This document shows, piece by piece, positions 8,951 to 17,520 of a DNA stretch of 64,000 nt. Position numbers and translations under genes: made by a program. Each line of letters opens with the position of its first letter. Position 1 is the stretch's first letter. Under the pieces are notes generated by a model. That model worked only from the letters and a program-made list of their open reading frames with translations, ran no database searches and was not told the DNA's origin. The stretch lies in the NCBI RefSeq assembly GCF_017163935.1, contig NZ_JABVZR010000003.1, forward strand, positions 124,001-188,000, given 5' to 3'. This DNA comes from Novosphingobium terrae. Lineage in GTDB: Bacteria; Pseudomonadota; Alphaproteobacteria; Sphingomonadales; Sphingomonadaceae.

Positions 8951-9388
8951 ATGATCACCCCATCTCCCGTTCGCAGACCCGTGCCGGCCACGATTGCCGC
9001 CGTGATCCGGGATGGATCCGTCCTGCTGGTCCGTCGCGCCAATCCGCCGGACGTCGGCTTGTGGGGCTTTCCCGGTGGCAAGATCGAGTTTGGTGAGACG
9101 ATCGCGCAAGCCGCCGTTCGCGAACTGTTCGAGGAAACCGGCATCCAGGCCGAGGCAGGCCAGGTCTTCAACTGCGTCGACGTCCTCGATAGAGCCGAGG
9201 ATGGGACGATCCTTCACCATTATGTCCTGATCGCAGTGTTGTGCCGCTGGATCGCCGGATCGCCGGTGGCGGGCGACGATGCGCTGGAAGCCGCCTGGCA
9301 CCCGCTGGCGGATCTGCGCGACACCGCGCTCGCAATGAGTTTCGGCGTTGCCGATATCGCGTTTCAGGCTGCGGCGCTGGGGGCCTAG
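8951..9388 (+). CDS. Nudix hydrolase
   Basis: 145 residues with a complete Nudix box: GGKIEFGETIAQAAVRELFE followed by ETGI, giving G-x5-E-x7-REL-x-EE-x-GI. The N-terminal AVIRDGSVLLVRRANPPDVG and the NADH-pyrophosphatase/ADP-ribose-like body are typical. It hydrolyses a nucleoside diphosphate linked to another moiety, using Mg2+. It starts 37 nt after the GFA gene on the same strand. Substrate not predictable. Confidence 0.88.
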   Translation: MITPSPVRRPVPATIAAVIRDGSVLLVRRANPPDVGLWGFPGGKIEFGETIAQAAVRELFEETGIQAEAGQVFNCVDVLDRAEDGTILHHYVLIAVLCRWIAGSPVAGDDALEAAWHPLADLRDTALAMSFGVADIAFQAAALGA

Positions 9389-9600
9389 GGGCGTGGAAAG
9401 CTGCCCCGACTGCGATGGCAGGCGGGCCGAGAACAACGAAGATGGGCACTATTCCTACGCCATAGCTACCTGATTCTACGCTACAGTTCTCCCATGTTTC
9501 CGAGCTGGCCACCATCCAGCCGAAAACGCAGACATCATGATGTGGCGCTGGGGCGATGCAGCCGATTTTTGTCCTGTCGGAGGTATCCCGCGAGAATATT

Positions 9601-10404
9601 TCAGCTGGACGCGAGGCAGGCAATGCGTTCCGCGATGCCGCCTATTTCGGGCGCCAGGGTCGCGCGAACCTCGTCGCAAAGTTCGAGTTCAAGACGATCG
9701 TTGGGATCGACCAGAATGTTGGCAATGTTCTGGACATCGCACACCTCCCATTCGCCGCGCCGCACTTCCAGCAGCGGGTTATAGGAGGCCGAGTTCGGAT
9801 TGGTCGGGTCGAACAACAGCACGCGACCGTCCAGCGAGCGAAAACCGGCGGTGAGCTGCCAGTTCTCGCCCTTGATGTCATGCGCGATGGCGCGGCCCGG
9901 CCAAGTGAGCAACGAGGGGATCACGAGAGCGACACCCTTGCCGCTTCTTGTCGGCGCGAAACACAGCACATGCTCCGGCCCGTCGTGGCGCAGATAGGCC
10001 CGCTCCAGCTTGCCGAGCACCACGCCATCCGACCCGAGCAGGCCGGCGGCCTTCACCTCGTCAGGCTGTGCCCAGCGGGCAGAACCGTAAGTTTCGACGG
10101 TCTTCGCCTCACGCGCCCGCCACACCGACATGGCGATGGCGGCAGCGGCCGAGAGAAAACCGCCCGATGTCGCGATAGAGGCGCCGTGGACGAAGATCGA
10201 TGGCGCATAGGCTTCGTAGAAATACTACCACCAGAAAAAGGCTGGCGGATAATAGACCCGCATCACGAGTAGTCGGAACCAGGGCATTCCTAGCTGCGAC
10301 TCAAACCCGAGCTGCCAGCCCGCCCATTCCGTGGCGCCCCAGGTCGTGAACAGCACGATCAGCGAGACGACGATGATCGGACCCCAGAGGATTTTTGCGG
10401 GAAC
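9601..10404 (-). pseudogene. traG: decayed VirD4/TraG-type coupling protein, N-terminal part
   Basis: The frame read from about 10404 down gives a TraG N-terminus: hydrophobic ILWGPIIVVVSLIVLFTTWG, GMPWFRLLVMRVYYPPAFFWW, then ETYGSARWA and a Walker A in CFAPTRSGKGVALVIPSLL. An in-frame TAG at 10225-10227 replaces what looks like a Trp in WWW(Y). No in-frame start codon is apparent at the 5' end. The frame ends at TGA 9601-9603 after about 270 residues, although TraG proteins are about 650 residues long, so the C-terminal half is gone. It is a remnant of a Tn4371-like ICE or plasmid transfer region. Confidence 0.85.
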
Positions 10405-10529
10405 ACTTACTCTTCTCCTTTCGGAAAGAGCTCGGCACCGAAATTCAGAAATGGCAAGTCTTTCAGAGAGAGGCTCTCATTCAGGCGTACCGTAGCGTAT
10501 AAATACAGGCGATAGCGTAAGACCAGATT

Positions 10530-11251
10530 TCAGCGACCAACAAGACTACCGCCGCCATCGACGGCGAGAACCTGACCTGTAATGAAGCTGGCGTCAGATG
10601 ACAGAAGAAAACATATGGCGGCTGCCACCTCAGCCGGAGTTCCAAGACGGTGCATTGGGATGGTCGATAGCACGCGCTTTTCCGCGTCGCTGTCGGCGGG
10701 CCGGGTTTTTCGGAACAACTCGGTCTCAATCGGGCAGGGGGCAACGCCGTTCGCCGTGATGCCATACTCGGCAAGCTCCAGCGCCCGGGTGCGTGTGCAA
10801 CCGACCAACTCTCTCTTCGTCCCCGAATAGGCCGTGCGGTCAAGCGCCCCGTAAATGGCGCGGCTACAAACATTGACGATACGGCCGTAACGTCGGGCCT
10901 TCACTACTCCGGCGAGGGCCTGCGTGCCCTGAACAGCCGTGCGGAAGTTCAAATCAAGCACGTTCTGCAGCCTCGTCATTTCGATCTCGCCGAGAGGCTG
11001 TGGAGAAGCGACGCCGACGTTATTCACGAATCCGTCGATCTCGAAGTCTGCTGCGATACGCGCCAGGGTCGTCTCAGTTTGGTCGAGGTCGGCAAGGTCG
11101 CAGGCCAAGAACGTGCCGGGAAAGTTATCTCCGAAAGAACTGCGGGCAATGCCGACCACACGATGACCTTTGGCGGATAGTTATCGGATACAGCACGGCC
11201 GATACCCTTGCTTGCGCCCGTCACGAGGATTGTCGATCTTGGAGTGGACAT
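10530..11251 (-). pseudogene. SDR oxidoreductase with one-base frameshift
   Basis: From ATG 11251 the frame reads MSTPRSTILVTGASKGIGR, a classical SDR cofactor motif, then runs off after AVSDN. One frame over, AKGHRVVGIARSSF continues the protein through NNVG, the YSGTK active site and IETELF to GQVLAVDGGGSL. Adding one T near 11179-11180 restores DNLSAKGHRVVG, so a single missing base explains the break. The downstream piece alone (from 11159) could still be made but lacks the NAD(P) site. It is either a real inactivation or a sequencing error. It belongs to the cargo between the TraG and relaxase remnants. Confidence 0.85.
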
Positions 11252-11343
11252 TACTCGCGTGCTGTCGGATTGAGAAGTGGTCAAATCATCATCCTGTAAG
11301 GGAATATCGTCCGCCAGCTACCGCTGAAACCTCCAGTCAAACG

Positions 11344-11952
11344 TCAGGTCAGAGCAACATAGGCAGCGACCGCTAACATACATGTACCGAACGCCCATCC
11401 CTGGACACGCATCGCCCCTTCAGACCGGAATCTACCGAGAATCACCTTCCCCGCGTAGATCCAAGGAAAATGACAGACCACGCAGACGATCATAAAGGCG
11501 ATCGTGAGTTGAACAACCTGACCCGACAACGATGCCGCTGGGTCGAGGAATTGCGAAAGCATGACCAAGATCATCGAATGGATTTTGGGATTCAGAGCGA
11601 CGGAGAAAAATCCGTCGCGACAGCTCAATTGCGCCGGAGGCGTATCACCTTCAGCATTGGGCTTGGCCGAGGTATGAAAGAATCCCCAGGCGAGATAGAG
11701 CAAGTAGACCGTGCCAGCCCACTTCAGGATTCGATCGAACTCCGGATGGTCATGAAGCGCGCGCCCGAGGCCGAGACCGTAGATGAGACAGAGCAAGAGG
11801 TTGCCAACCTCGAAGCCAGCCCAGAACGGAACTGAGCCCCACACCCCGGATCGTCCTCCCGTGGTGGCAAGAAGAGTGTTGCCGGGGCCTGGGCTGATGA
11901 CCATTGGAACAGCATAGCCCAGAAAAAGCCCCCATATTTGCCATGAGATCAT
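11344..11952 (-). CDS. LysE-family amino-acid/metabolite exporter
   Basis: 202 residues, six hydrophobic segments, with the family motif VPMVISPGPGNTLLATTGGRSG near residue 15 and NPKIHSMILVMLSQF in the middle. Inner-membrane exporter of the RhtB/LysE superfamily. It is transcribed divergently from the LysR-type gene at 12084 across about 130 nt, the usual arrangement for an exporter controlled by a neighbouring LysR regulator. Confidence 0.88.
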   Translation of the reverse strand: MISWQIWGLFLGYAVPMVISPGPGNTLLATTGGRSGVWGSVPFWAGFEVGNLLLCLIYGLGLGRALHDHPEFDRILKWAGTVYLLYLAWGFFHTSAKPNAEGDTPPAQLSCRDGFFSVALNPKIHSMILVMLSQFLDPAASLSGQVVQLTIAFMIVCVVCHFPWIYAGKVILGRFRSEGAMRVQGWAFGTCMLAVAAYVALT

Positions 11953-12083
11953 CGTACGAAATCCTCCGAAGCAGGCCGATACCGGAGCCGCCGGGATCGC
12001 TTCCTTCCTCTAAAAGAACGCGACTTTCGCATTTCCGCAAAACGACTTATCTTCACGGCTTCGATAAGCTGGAGTAATCGAGA

Positions 12084-12962
12084 ATGCGCCGCCTACCTCC
12101 GCTTGGCGCCATCCGCGCCTTCGAGGCCGGCGCACGGCACCTGAATTTCACCGCCGCCGCCACTGAGCTGTGCGTGACGCAGGCCGCCATCAGCCACCAG
12201 GTCCGTCTGCTGGAGGAATGGCTAGGCACGCGGCTGTTCGAGCGCAAAGGCCACGCCCTATGCCTGACAGCAAAAGGGGCCGCTTACCTGCCGGAGCTGA
12301 CAGAAGCGCTCGATCGCATGTCGGCGGCAACGATGCGTTTGCGGGAGCGGGAGGATGGCCCGTTGCGTATCACCGCGCTGCCGTCCTTTGCGTCATGCTG
12401 GCTTGTGCCTAGGCTTGGAAGATTTCGTGCGCTCCACCCCGAAATCGACCTCCGTCTCACCAGTTCGGCCGAGTTGTGGGACTTCAGCAAGGATAGCTTT
12501 GACCTTGGTATCCGTTCCGGGCTTGGGCGATGGCCCGGACTGAAGGCGGACCTGATCGCGCGCGAGACGTTGAGCCCGGTCTGCGCGCCGGTAGTTGCGG
12601 CTGGTCCGCCCACACTTCTGGTGCCGTCCGACCTTCTGAACCTCAAGCTGCTGCAAGATACGCCGAGAGATGCATGGTCGCGCTGGTTTGAGCACGCGGG
12701 CATCAATGGAGCGCGCATTCGTTCGCCCCTCCTTTTCAACGACGCCGGGCTGGTGCTACAAGCGGCTCTCGACGGCCAAGGGGTGGCCCTTGGCCGACTG
12801 GTGCTTGCGAGGCAGGCTCTGAGCAGCGGCAACTTGGTCCAACCTTTTGCGATCGAACTTCCGAATGACTATAGCTACTGGCTGGTCTACACGCGTGCCG
12901 CGTTGGAGCGCCCGGACATCGCGGCGTTCCGCGCTTGGCTGCGATCCGAGGTGTCGGCGTAG
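12084..12962 (+). CDS. LysR-type regulator, GcvA-like
   Basis: 292 residues. The N-terminal winged helix (PPLGAIRAFEAGARHLNFTA, VTQAAISHQVRLLEE) is followed by a substrate-binding domain with LRITALPSFASCWLVPRLGR and NDAGLVLQAALDGQGVALGR, hallmarks of the GcvA branch. It is likely to control the divergent LysE exporter at 11344. Start ATG 12084. Confidence 0.9.
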   Translation: MRRLPPLGAIRAFEAGARHLNFTAAATELCVTQAAISHQVRLLEEWLGTRLFERKGHALCLTAKGAAYLPELTEALDRMSAATMRLREREDGPLRITALPSFASCWLVPRLGRFRALHPEIDLRLTSSAELWDFSKDSFDLGIRSGLGRWPGLKADLIARETLSPVCAPVVAAGPPTLLVPSDLLNLKLLQDTPRDAWSRWFEHAGINGARIRSPLLFNDAGLVLQAALDGQGVALGRLVLARQALSSGNLVQPFAIELPNDYSYWLVYTRAALERPDIAAFRAWLRSEVSA

Positions 12963-12996
12963 CAAGTGATGCCGTAAGGCCCGCGCCATTCGGGTG

Positions 12997-13409
12997 CTAG
13001 AGACCCAACCCACGCTTGCGACCAAAGCTCCAATCGATGCCGCCGTCGTCCCTCGCGACGCCGAAGACGTGCTGCCCGAGCTGTTTTCGAGCGAGGGAGT
13101 CCAGTGCAAGAACTGGAAGCCGAGGCCGTCGTCGATCATGGCGAAACGACCGGAACTGAGCGCGAAGCGCCGCCTATATTCCCGCGCGACATATTCACCG
13201 GCAGCGGAGTGAGCAAAGGGGTGGTTCGTCTCGGCGGAGAGCTTAGCGCCCAAGGCTTCGATGTCGCGGCGGCGCAGCGTGTCGATCAGGTTGCGGCTGT
13301 GGAGCACGCTACGGCCCTGCCGTCCGGCAAAGCCTTTTTCGATCAGGCGCTCGGCGCGGCGCTTCATCGCGTAGCGCACTTCAACTCCGAAGCCCGTTTC
13401 TCTTAGCAC
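12997..13409 (-). pseudogene. C-terminal remnant of a DUF3363-type (VirD2-like) relaxase
   Basis: On the minus strand GFGVEVRYAMKRRAERL, LIDTLRRRDIEALGAKLSAE, SGRFAMIDDGLGFQ and WTPSLE match the C-terminal part of alphaproteobacterial TraI/RlxS relaxases. After SLE the frame is lost. One base over, KQLGQHVFGVARDDGGIDW then SFGRKRGLGL and TAG at 12997-12999 complete the normal ending. The catalytic N-terminal part is absent; similarity stops at about 13405, close to an IS3 fragment. With the TraG remnant at 9601 it marks an old transfer region. Confidence 0.85.
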
Positions 13410-13579
13410 GACGGGTTCGCGCGCGGGTGTTCGTCGGCGGCGGCATTGCGACGGTTGGCGCCGCCGTTTCGGCCGGGTTGGCGGTCGCCGCGCTCGGCCG
13501 CCGAATCGCCCCGCTGGGCACCGTAGACGTGGGACCGCGACTCAGCTTGACGTCGCTGCCTTCGCGCGACGTGATGATT

Positions 13580-13775
13580 TATTCGGCGGCGATCGTCGAT
13601 CTGCCGACCTACGGCTATCGTCGCGTTCATGCGCTGCTCCGCCGTCAGGCCGAGCGCGATGGGCGACCGCCGCCGAACGCCAAGCGGGTCTACCGGGTCA
13701 TGAAGCTTCACGGCCTGCTGCTGCAGCGGCACAGCGGGCGTGGCGCAGAACGTCGGCATGACGGCAGGGTTGCGC
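13580..13775 (+). mobile_element. IS3-family transposase (OrfB) fragment
   Basis: The plus-strand frame contains PTYGYRRVHALLRRQAERDG, NAKRVYRVMKLHGLLLQRHS and RRHDGRVA. This is the HTH_21 region near the N-terminus of IS3-family OrfB. The DDE catalytic domain is missing, and no terminal inverted repeats are recognisable on either side. It lies between the relaxase and MFS remnants and may mark the junction where the older element was broken. Confidence 0.75.
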
Positions 13776-13862
13776 ACGGCACCCCGCTCACGCGTCTTTT
13801 TTCCACGGTTCGTACGAGCTGTAGCGACCCGGTGTGGTAGAGTTTACCGACATATGCGGCGA

Positions 13863-14076
13863 CGCCCTGAAACAGCAGACGTCGCGGAATCGATGATCGT
13901 GACGGCCTGGAACACTGCCATTGTTGGGGGCGGACTTATCGGTGGCATTCTGTTCGACACCCTGGGAGCGGCCTCTTCCCATGGTGTTCGCAGCCCTGCT
14001 GACCGCCACATCGGTGACCGCGCGATTAGCGCGCGAACACTGCTTGCCGGTCAACGCACGGCGGAAGCCATGCTGA
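13863..14076 (+). pseudogene. C-terminal remnant of an MFS transporter
   Basis: ADVAESMIVTAWNTAIVGGG and LIGGILFDTLGAAS match the TM11-TM12 region of DHA1-type efflux proteins (compare TDIAQAMFVTIWNAAVAAGG at 22980-24155). After GAAS the frame is lost; one frame over, MVFAALLTATSVTARLAREH runs to TGA 14074-14076. The upstream part of what looks like the same gene is at 16121-16306, so the order of the two pieces is swapped. Confidence 0.7.
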
Positions 14077-14130
14077 TCTGTCGGGGATTCATGAAACGGA
14101 GAGAGGTCGAATATTGGTGCCGACGGAGTG

Positions 14131-15045
14131 TTACTGCCGCTGATATTGCCTCGGCGAGCAGGCCATCGTTCGTTTGAAAGCCATGCTGAAAGCGCTTTCG
14201 GACTCATAACCAACGGAAAAAGCGATGGAGGCGACATTCTCGCGGGAATTGCGCAGCCGCTCGCCCGCAATCAGCATCCGCCAACGCTTGAGATATTCCA
14301 TCGCCGTCATGCCGACACGCAGTTTGAACTTCTGAGCGAAGGTCGTGCGCGACATGCCGGAGAGATGCCCCAATTCTTCCAAAGTCCAGCGACGAGCGGG
14401 GTCAGCGTGCATGGCGCGCACGGCGGCGCCGATCTGGCGATCGGACAAAGCGAAGAACCAACCGACGCCGCCATTGTTCGAAGCCAGGTAACGCCTCAGC
14501 GCTTGCACCAGCATGATGTGCGCGAGATGCTCGGCGACGAGAGCGCCGCCCAATTCTCCCTCGCGCAACTCCTGGGCAAACTGATCCAGTGCCCAGCGAA
14601 AAACCGAGGCTTGGGTGGACGATTCCCGCACATGGACGATCGGAGGCAAGGCTCCGAACAGGATAGCCGCGTGGTCGCCCGCAAACGCGAACCGGCCGCC
14701 CACGAGAAAGAAGTCACCACCGCCATTGCATGTCGCGACCCCATGTTGGGCTGCGACGTAAATCGGACCAGAATCGACCGGATCGAGCGACGGGTCGGTA
14801 GTGAGCACGAAGGGGCGGCCGCGTGTCAGGAGAAAACAATCTCCTTGCTCAAGCCGTTGCGCCTCGGGATAGCCTTCGACAGACACCCAGCAGGCGCCCC
14901 GCATCACCGCGTTGAACTTGATTCCCTCGTGCGCAGGGAAAGCGAGGGACCAGTCTCCGCCGGCATCGAGGCCGGCGGAGACGGTGCTGCGCGGTTGCAG
15001 CAGCGAGAGCACGGCGGAAAGAGGATCCAAAATGAAAATCCGCAC
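14131..15045 (-). CDS. AraC-family regulator with cupin N-terminal domain
   Basis: 304 residues. Residues 1-190 match the Cupin_6 sensor of AraC regulators (PLSAVLSLLQPRSTVSAGLD, MRGACWVSVEG, GDCFLLTRGRPFVL, CNGGGDFFLVGGRF). Residues 200-304 carry two AraC helix-turn-helix units (TLEELGHLSGMSRTTFAQKF, NVASIAFSVGYESESAFSMA) and the ending TMACSPRQYQ. It is divergent from the SDR gene at 15146 with about 100 nt between them, and is most likely its regulator. Confidence 0.92.
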   Translation of the reverse strand: MRIFILDPLSAVLSLLQPRSTVSAGLDAGGDWSLAFPAHEGIKFNAVMRGACWVSVEGYPEAQRLEQGDCFLLTRGRPFVLTTDPSLDPVDSGPIYVAAQHGVATCNGGGDFFLVGGRFAFAGDHAAILFGALPPIVHVRESSTQASVFRWALDQFAQELREGELGGALVAEHLAHIMLVQALRRYLASNNGGVGWFFALSDRQIGAAVRAMHADPARRWTLEELGHLSGMSRTTFAQKFKLRVGMTAMEYLKRWRMLIAGERLRNSRENVASIAFSVGYESESAFSMAFKRTMACSPRQYQRQ

Positions 15046-15145
15046 GATCTAAGAAGAAAGCCGTACTGTACAGCATGGATCGTACGAGGCCCAAGGCATA
15101 TTTGTGACCAGCCAGATCAGCTACCCCCGATCCAGAAGGTCCAAA

Positions 15146-16111
15146 ATGTTCGAAAACCAAGCACCCATCGGTTCCGGCTTCGGAGCGCGAACAACCGCCG
15201 AGCAAGTCTTGGCAGGCCGTGAGCTGACCGGGAAGACCGCGATCGTCACCGGAGGTCATTCCGGCCTAGGTTTGGAAACGACGCGGGCGCTCGCTCATGC
15301 CGGCGCACATGTTGTCGTCGCGGCGCGGCACCCCTCAATTGCCCATGAAGCCTTGCGAGGCTTGGAGGGTATAGAGGTCGGGACACTCGATCTTGGAAAT
15401 CTCGACAGCGTTCGGGCATTTGCGGAGCGCTTCGTCGCAACCGGCCGCCATGCTGATATAGTCATCAACAATGCCGGCATCATGGCCTGTCCCGAAGCTC
15501 GCGTGGGGCTGGGATGGGAAGCCCAATTCGCGACCAACCATCTCGGCCACTACACCCTCGTCAACCTGCTATGGCCAGCCCTCGTCGGCGGGGCGCGGGT
15601 TGTCGCCGTATCGTCGGCCGGACATCATGCGTCCAGCATTCGCTGGGACGACATTCAATTCGAGCATGGCTATGACAAGTGGCTGGCCTATGGTCAGTCC
15701 AAGACGGCCAACGCTCTGTTCGCCGTGCAGCTCGACGCGCTCGGGCGCGATGCTGGCGTGCGCGCCTTCTCCCTTCATCCTGGCAAGATTTTCACGCCAC
15801 TCCAGAGGCATTTGACGAAGGAGGAGATGATCGCTTCTGGCTGGCTGGACGCCGAGGGCAACCCGGCTGATCCAACATTCAAGACGCCGCCACAGGGCGC
15901 TGCGACACAGGTTTGGGCCGCGACATCGCCGCAATTGGAAGGCGTAGGCGGAGTTTACTGCGAAGATTGCGATATTGCTCCGCTCGACAGCGGTATCGAG
16001 CCGTCCTTCGTCGGGGTCCGTAGCTACGCCATTGATCCCGAGCAAGCCGTCCGGTTGTGGCAACTGTCCGCCGAGCTCACCGGCATCAATGCGCCGGCAG
16101 CAAGCGCATGA
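15146..16111 (+). CDS. SDR-family oxidoreductase (retinol-dehydrogenase-like)
   Basis: About 321 residues from ATG 15146, which has GAAGG 8 nt upstream; an in-frame GTG at 15104 would add 14 residues. Motifs: TGxxxGxG in IVTGGHSGLGLET, NNAG in IVINNAGIM, the Asn in ATNHLGHY and the active-site YGQSKTANALF. It is an NADP-dependent oxidoreductase for an unknown alcohol or carbonyl. It is divergent from the AraC gene, which is often linked to SDR genes of this type. Confidence 0.88.
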   Translation: MFENQAPIGSGFGARTTAEQVLAGRELTGKTAIVTGGHSGLGLETTRALAHAGAHVVVAARHPSIAHEALRGLEGIEVGTLDLGNLDSVRAFAERFVATGRHADIVINNAGIMACPEARVGLGWEAQFATNHLGHYTLVNLLWPALVGGARVVAVSSAGHHASSIRWDDIQFEHGYDKWLAYGQSKTANALFAVQLDALGRDAGVRAFSLHPGKIFTPLQRHLTKEEMIASGWLDAEGNPADPTFKTPPQGAATQVWAATSPQLEGVGGVYCEDCDIAPLDSGIEPSFVGVRSYAIDPEQAVRLWQLSAELTGINAPAASA

Positions 16112-16120
16112 GGAAATTAT

Positions 16121-16306
16121 AGCATCGCCTTTATTGCCACCAGCTTGGCATTTGGCGCAATCTGCTGATGGCGGGACGCTATGAAGGGCGCTATGGGCGA
16201 CGTCCCCGCGCCGATCGATATGGCGGTCGGGATTTGCGGGCTTTCGTTCGGCGACGCGACGACGTTGTTACAGACTACGTCCGCCAGGATTGCAGGCGAG
16301 GGCTGA
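16121..16306 (+). pseudogene. internal MFS transporter remnant
   Basis: The frame SIAFIATSLAFGAIC, TGA at 16166-16168, then PIDMAVGICGLSFGDATTLL and QTTSARIAGEG resembles the TM9-TM10 region of DHA1 transporters (compare VGVWGFVLGGAPVLFQTAEA at 22980-24155). It stops at TGA 16304-16306. The expected continuation (ADVAESMIVTAW) is found 2.2 kb upstream at 13863, so the pieces were rearranged. Confidence 0.6.
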
Positions 16307-16412
16307 CTGGGTCTGCCCGTCATGGGTCAGCGCGATTACGGTTTCTTGGTTCTTCCCCTAGCCTCCCCTGTCCGGAACAAAGAGCGCGACCACGCAAAGC
16401 CGGGAAGACCAA

Positions 16413-16871
16413 ATGACACTGTCCTCTACCGAGGTGGCAGCGTTCCACCATGCCGAAACACCTGCCGATTTCTTCGCCTGTTTCGACGTGATCCGACAAC
16501 TGAGGCCCAAGTTGCTTTCCGCGGACGACTGGCATGCGCAAGCAGAGTCGATGCGCTCCGAGGGGTACCGGGTTCTCGTCTGCCGCGACGGCGGGCGGGA
16601 TGCCGCCGTCGCCGGCTACCGGATCTCGACCAATCTCGTCCATGGCCGCTTCCTGTTCGTCAACGATCTGGTGACCCTGGGCAGCGTGCGCGGAAAGGGT
16701 CTGGGGCGACTTTTGCTGCGCGAACTCGAACGGATCGCTGAAGCGGAGGGATGCGAGCGTCTCGTCCTCGATACGGCGATAGCCAATCTGGCGGCGCGGC
16801 GTTTCTACACGCGCGAAGGGATGGAAGAGCGGATCGCCGGCTTCATCAAGCCGATCGGCACCCCGGCATGA
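16413..16871 (+). CDS. GNAT-family N-acetyltransferase
   Basis: 152 residues with the GNAT core: VNDLVTLGSVRGKGLGRLLL is the acetyl-CoA pyrophosphate loop (R-G-K-G-L-G), followed by LVLDTAIANLAARRFYTREG. It acetylates an amine on an unknown substrate. The stop overlaps the start of the azoreductase-like gene (ATGA), so the two are translationally coupled. Confidence 0.85.
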   Translation: MTLSSTEVAAFHHAETPADFFACFDVIRQLRPKLLSADDWHAQAESMRSEGYRVLVCRDGGRDAAVAGYRISTNLVHGRFLFVNDLVTLGSVRGKGLGRLLLRELERIAEAEGCERLVLDTAIANLAARRFYTREGMEERIAGFIKPIGTPA

Positions 16872-17491
16872 GCCAAATCCTGCATCTCACTTGCAGCCCG
16901 CGCGGTGCCGAGTCCCACAGCACGGCATTGAGCACCGCCATCGTGCAACGCATCATCGCGGCCCGACCAGATGCGAGCCACATCCGGTGCGATTTGGGCG
17001 CGGCGCCCCCTGAAGGGATCGACGGGCCCTATGCTTCTGCGCTTGTCGCGGGGCAGGCAGAAACCGGCTTTTCTTCGCCCGCGCTGGATCGCTCCGCCGC
17101 GGCGATCGCCGAATTGGCGGCAGCAGACATGCTGGTGATCGGCACCCCGATGCACAACTTCACCGTGCCCGCCGCGCTAAAAGCCTGGATCGACCTTGTT
17201 GTCCGCCCCTTCCACACCTTCGTACCGGGCGCGAACGGCAAGGTCCCATTGCTCCCCGGCAGGCCAGTCTTTGTCGCCATCGCGTCAGGTGGACATTTTC
17301 ATGGCGAGGGCGCAGCGCAGCCGGACTTTTTGACGCCCCATCTCTTGGCGGTGCTAGGCTGCATTGGCCTGCGCTCCGTGCACTTCCTGCCCCTGCAGCG
17401 CACCGCCAGAGCCACAGCGAACGATCTGGAGCAGCAGACCCATGTGCTTCTCAATCGGGTCGACGACATCCTGCGTCACATGGGAGCGTAG
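16868..17491 (+). CDS. FMN-dependent NADH:quinone oxidoreductase / azoreductase (AzoR-like)
   Basis: 207 residues from ATG 16868. The flavodoxin-like fold shows the FMN phosphate loop TCSPRGAESHSTALS, the conserved IGTPMHNFTVPAALKAWIDL and AIASGGHFHGEG. The family reduces quinones and azo bonds by two-electron transfer from NADH. It is coupled to the GNAT gene upstream. It ends at a convergent terminator-like hairpin (17482-17515). Confidence 0.88.
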   Translation: MSQILHLTCSPRGAESHSTALSTAIVQRIIAARPDASHIRCDLGAAPPEGIDGPYASALVAGQAETGFSSPALDRSAAAIAELAAADMLVIGTPMHNFTVPAALKAWIDLVVRPFHTFVPGANGKVPLLPGRPVFVAIASGGHFHGEGAAQPDFLTPHLLAVLGCIGLRSVHFLPLQRTARATANDLEQQTHVLLNRVDDILRHMGA

Positions 17492-17515
17492 CGGCGTTGC
17501 GCGTGCTACGCTCCC
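17482..17515. terminator. bidirectional hairpin between convergent genes
   Basis: GGGAGCGTAGC (17482-17492) and GCTACGCTCCC (17505-17515) form a perfect 11-bp stem with a 12-nt loop between the azoreductase and MocR stops. It overlaps the azoreductase stop codon and is followed by GGGCTTT on the plus strand. Confidence 0.6.
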
Positions 17516-17520
17516 GGGCT

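Noticed and set aside
12994-13406. Plus-strand frames near 13.0-13.4 kb as a gene
   Set aside because: The minus strand matches relaxase C-termini in detail, so the plus frames are shadows.
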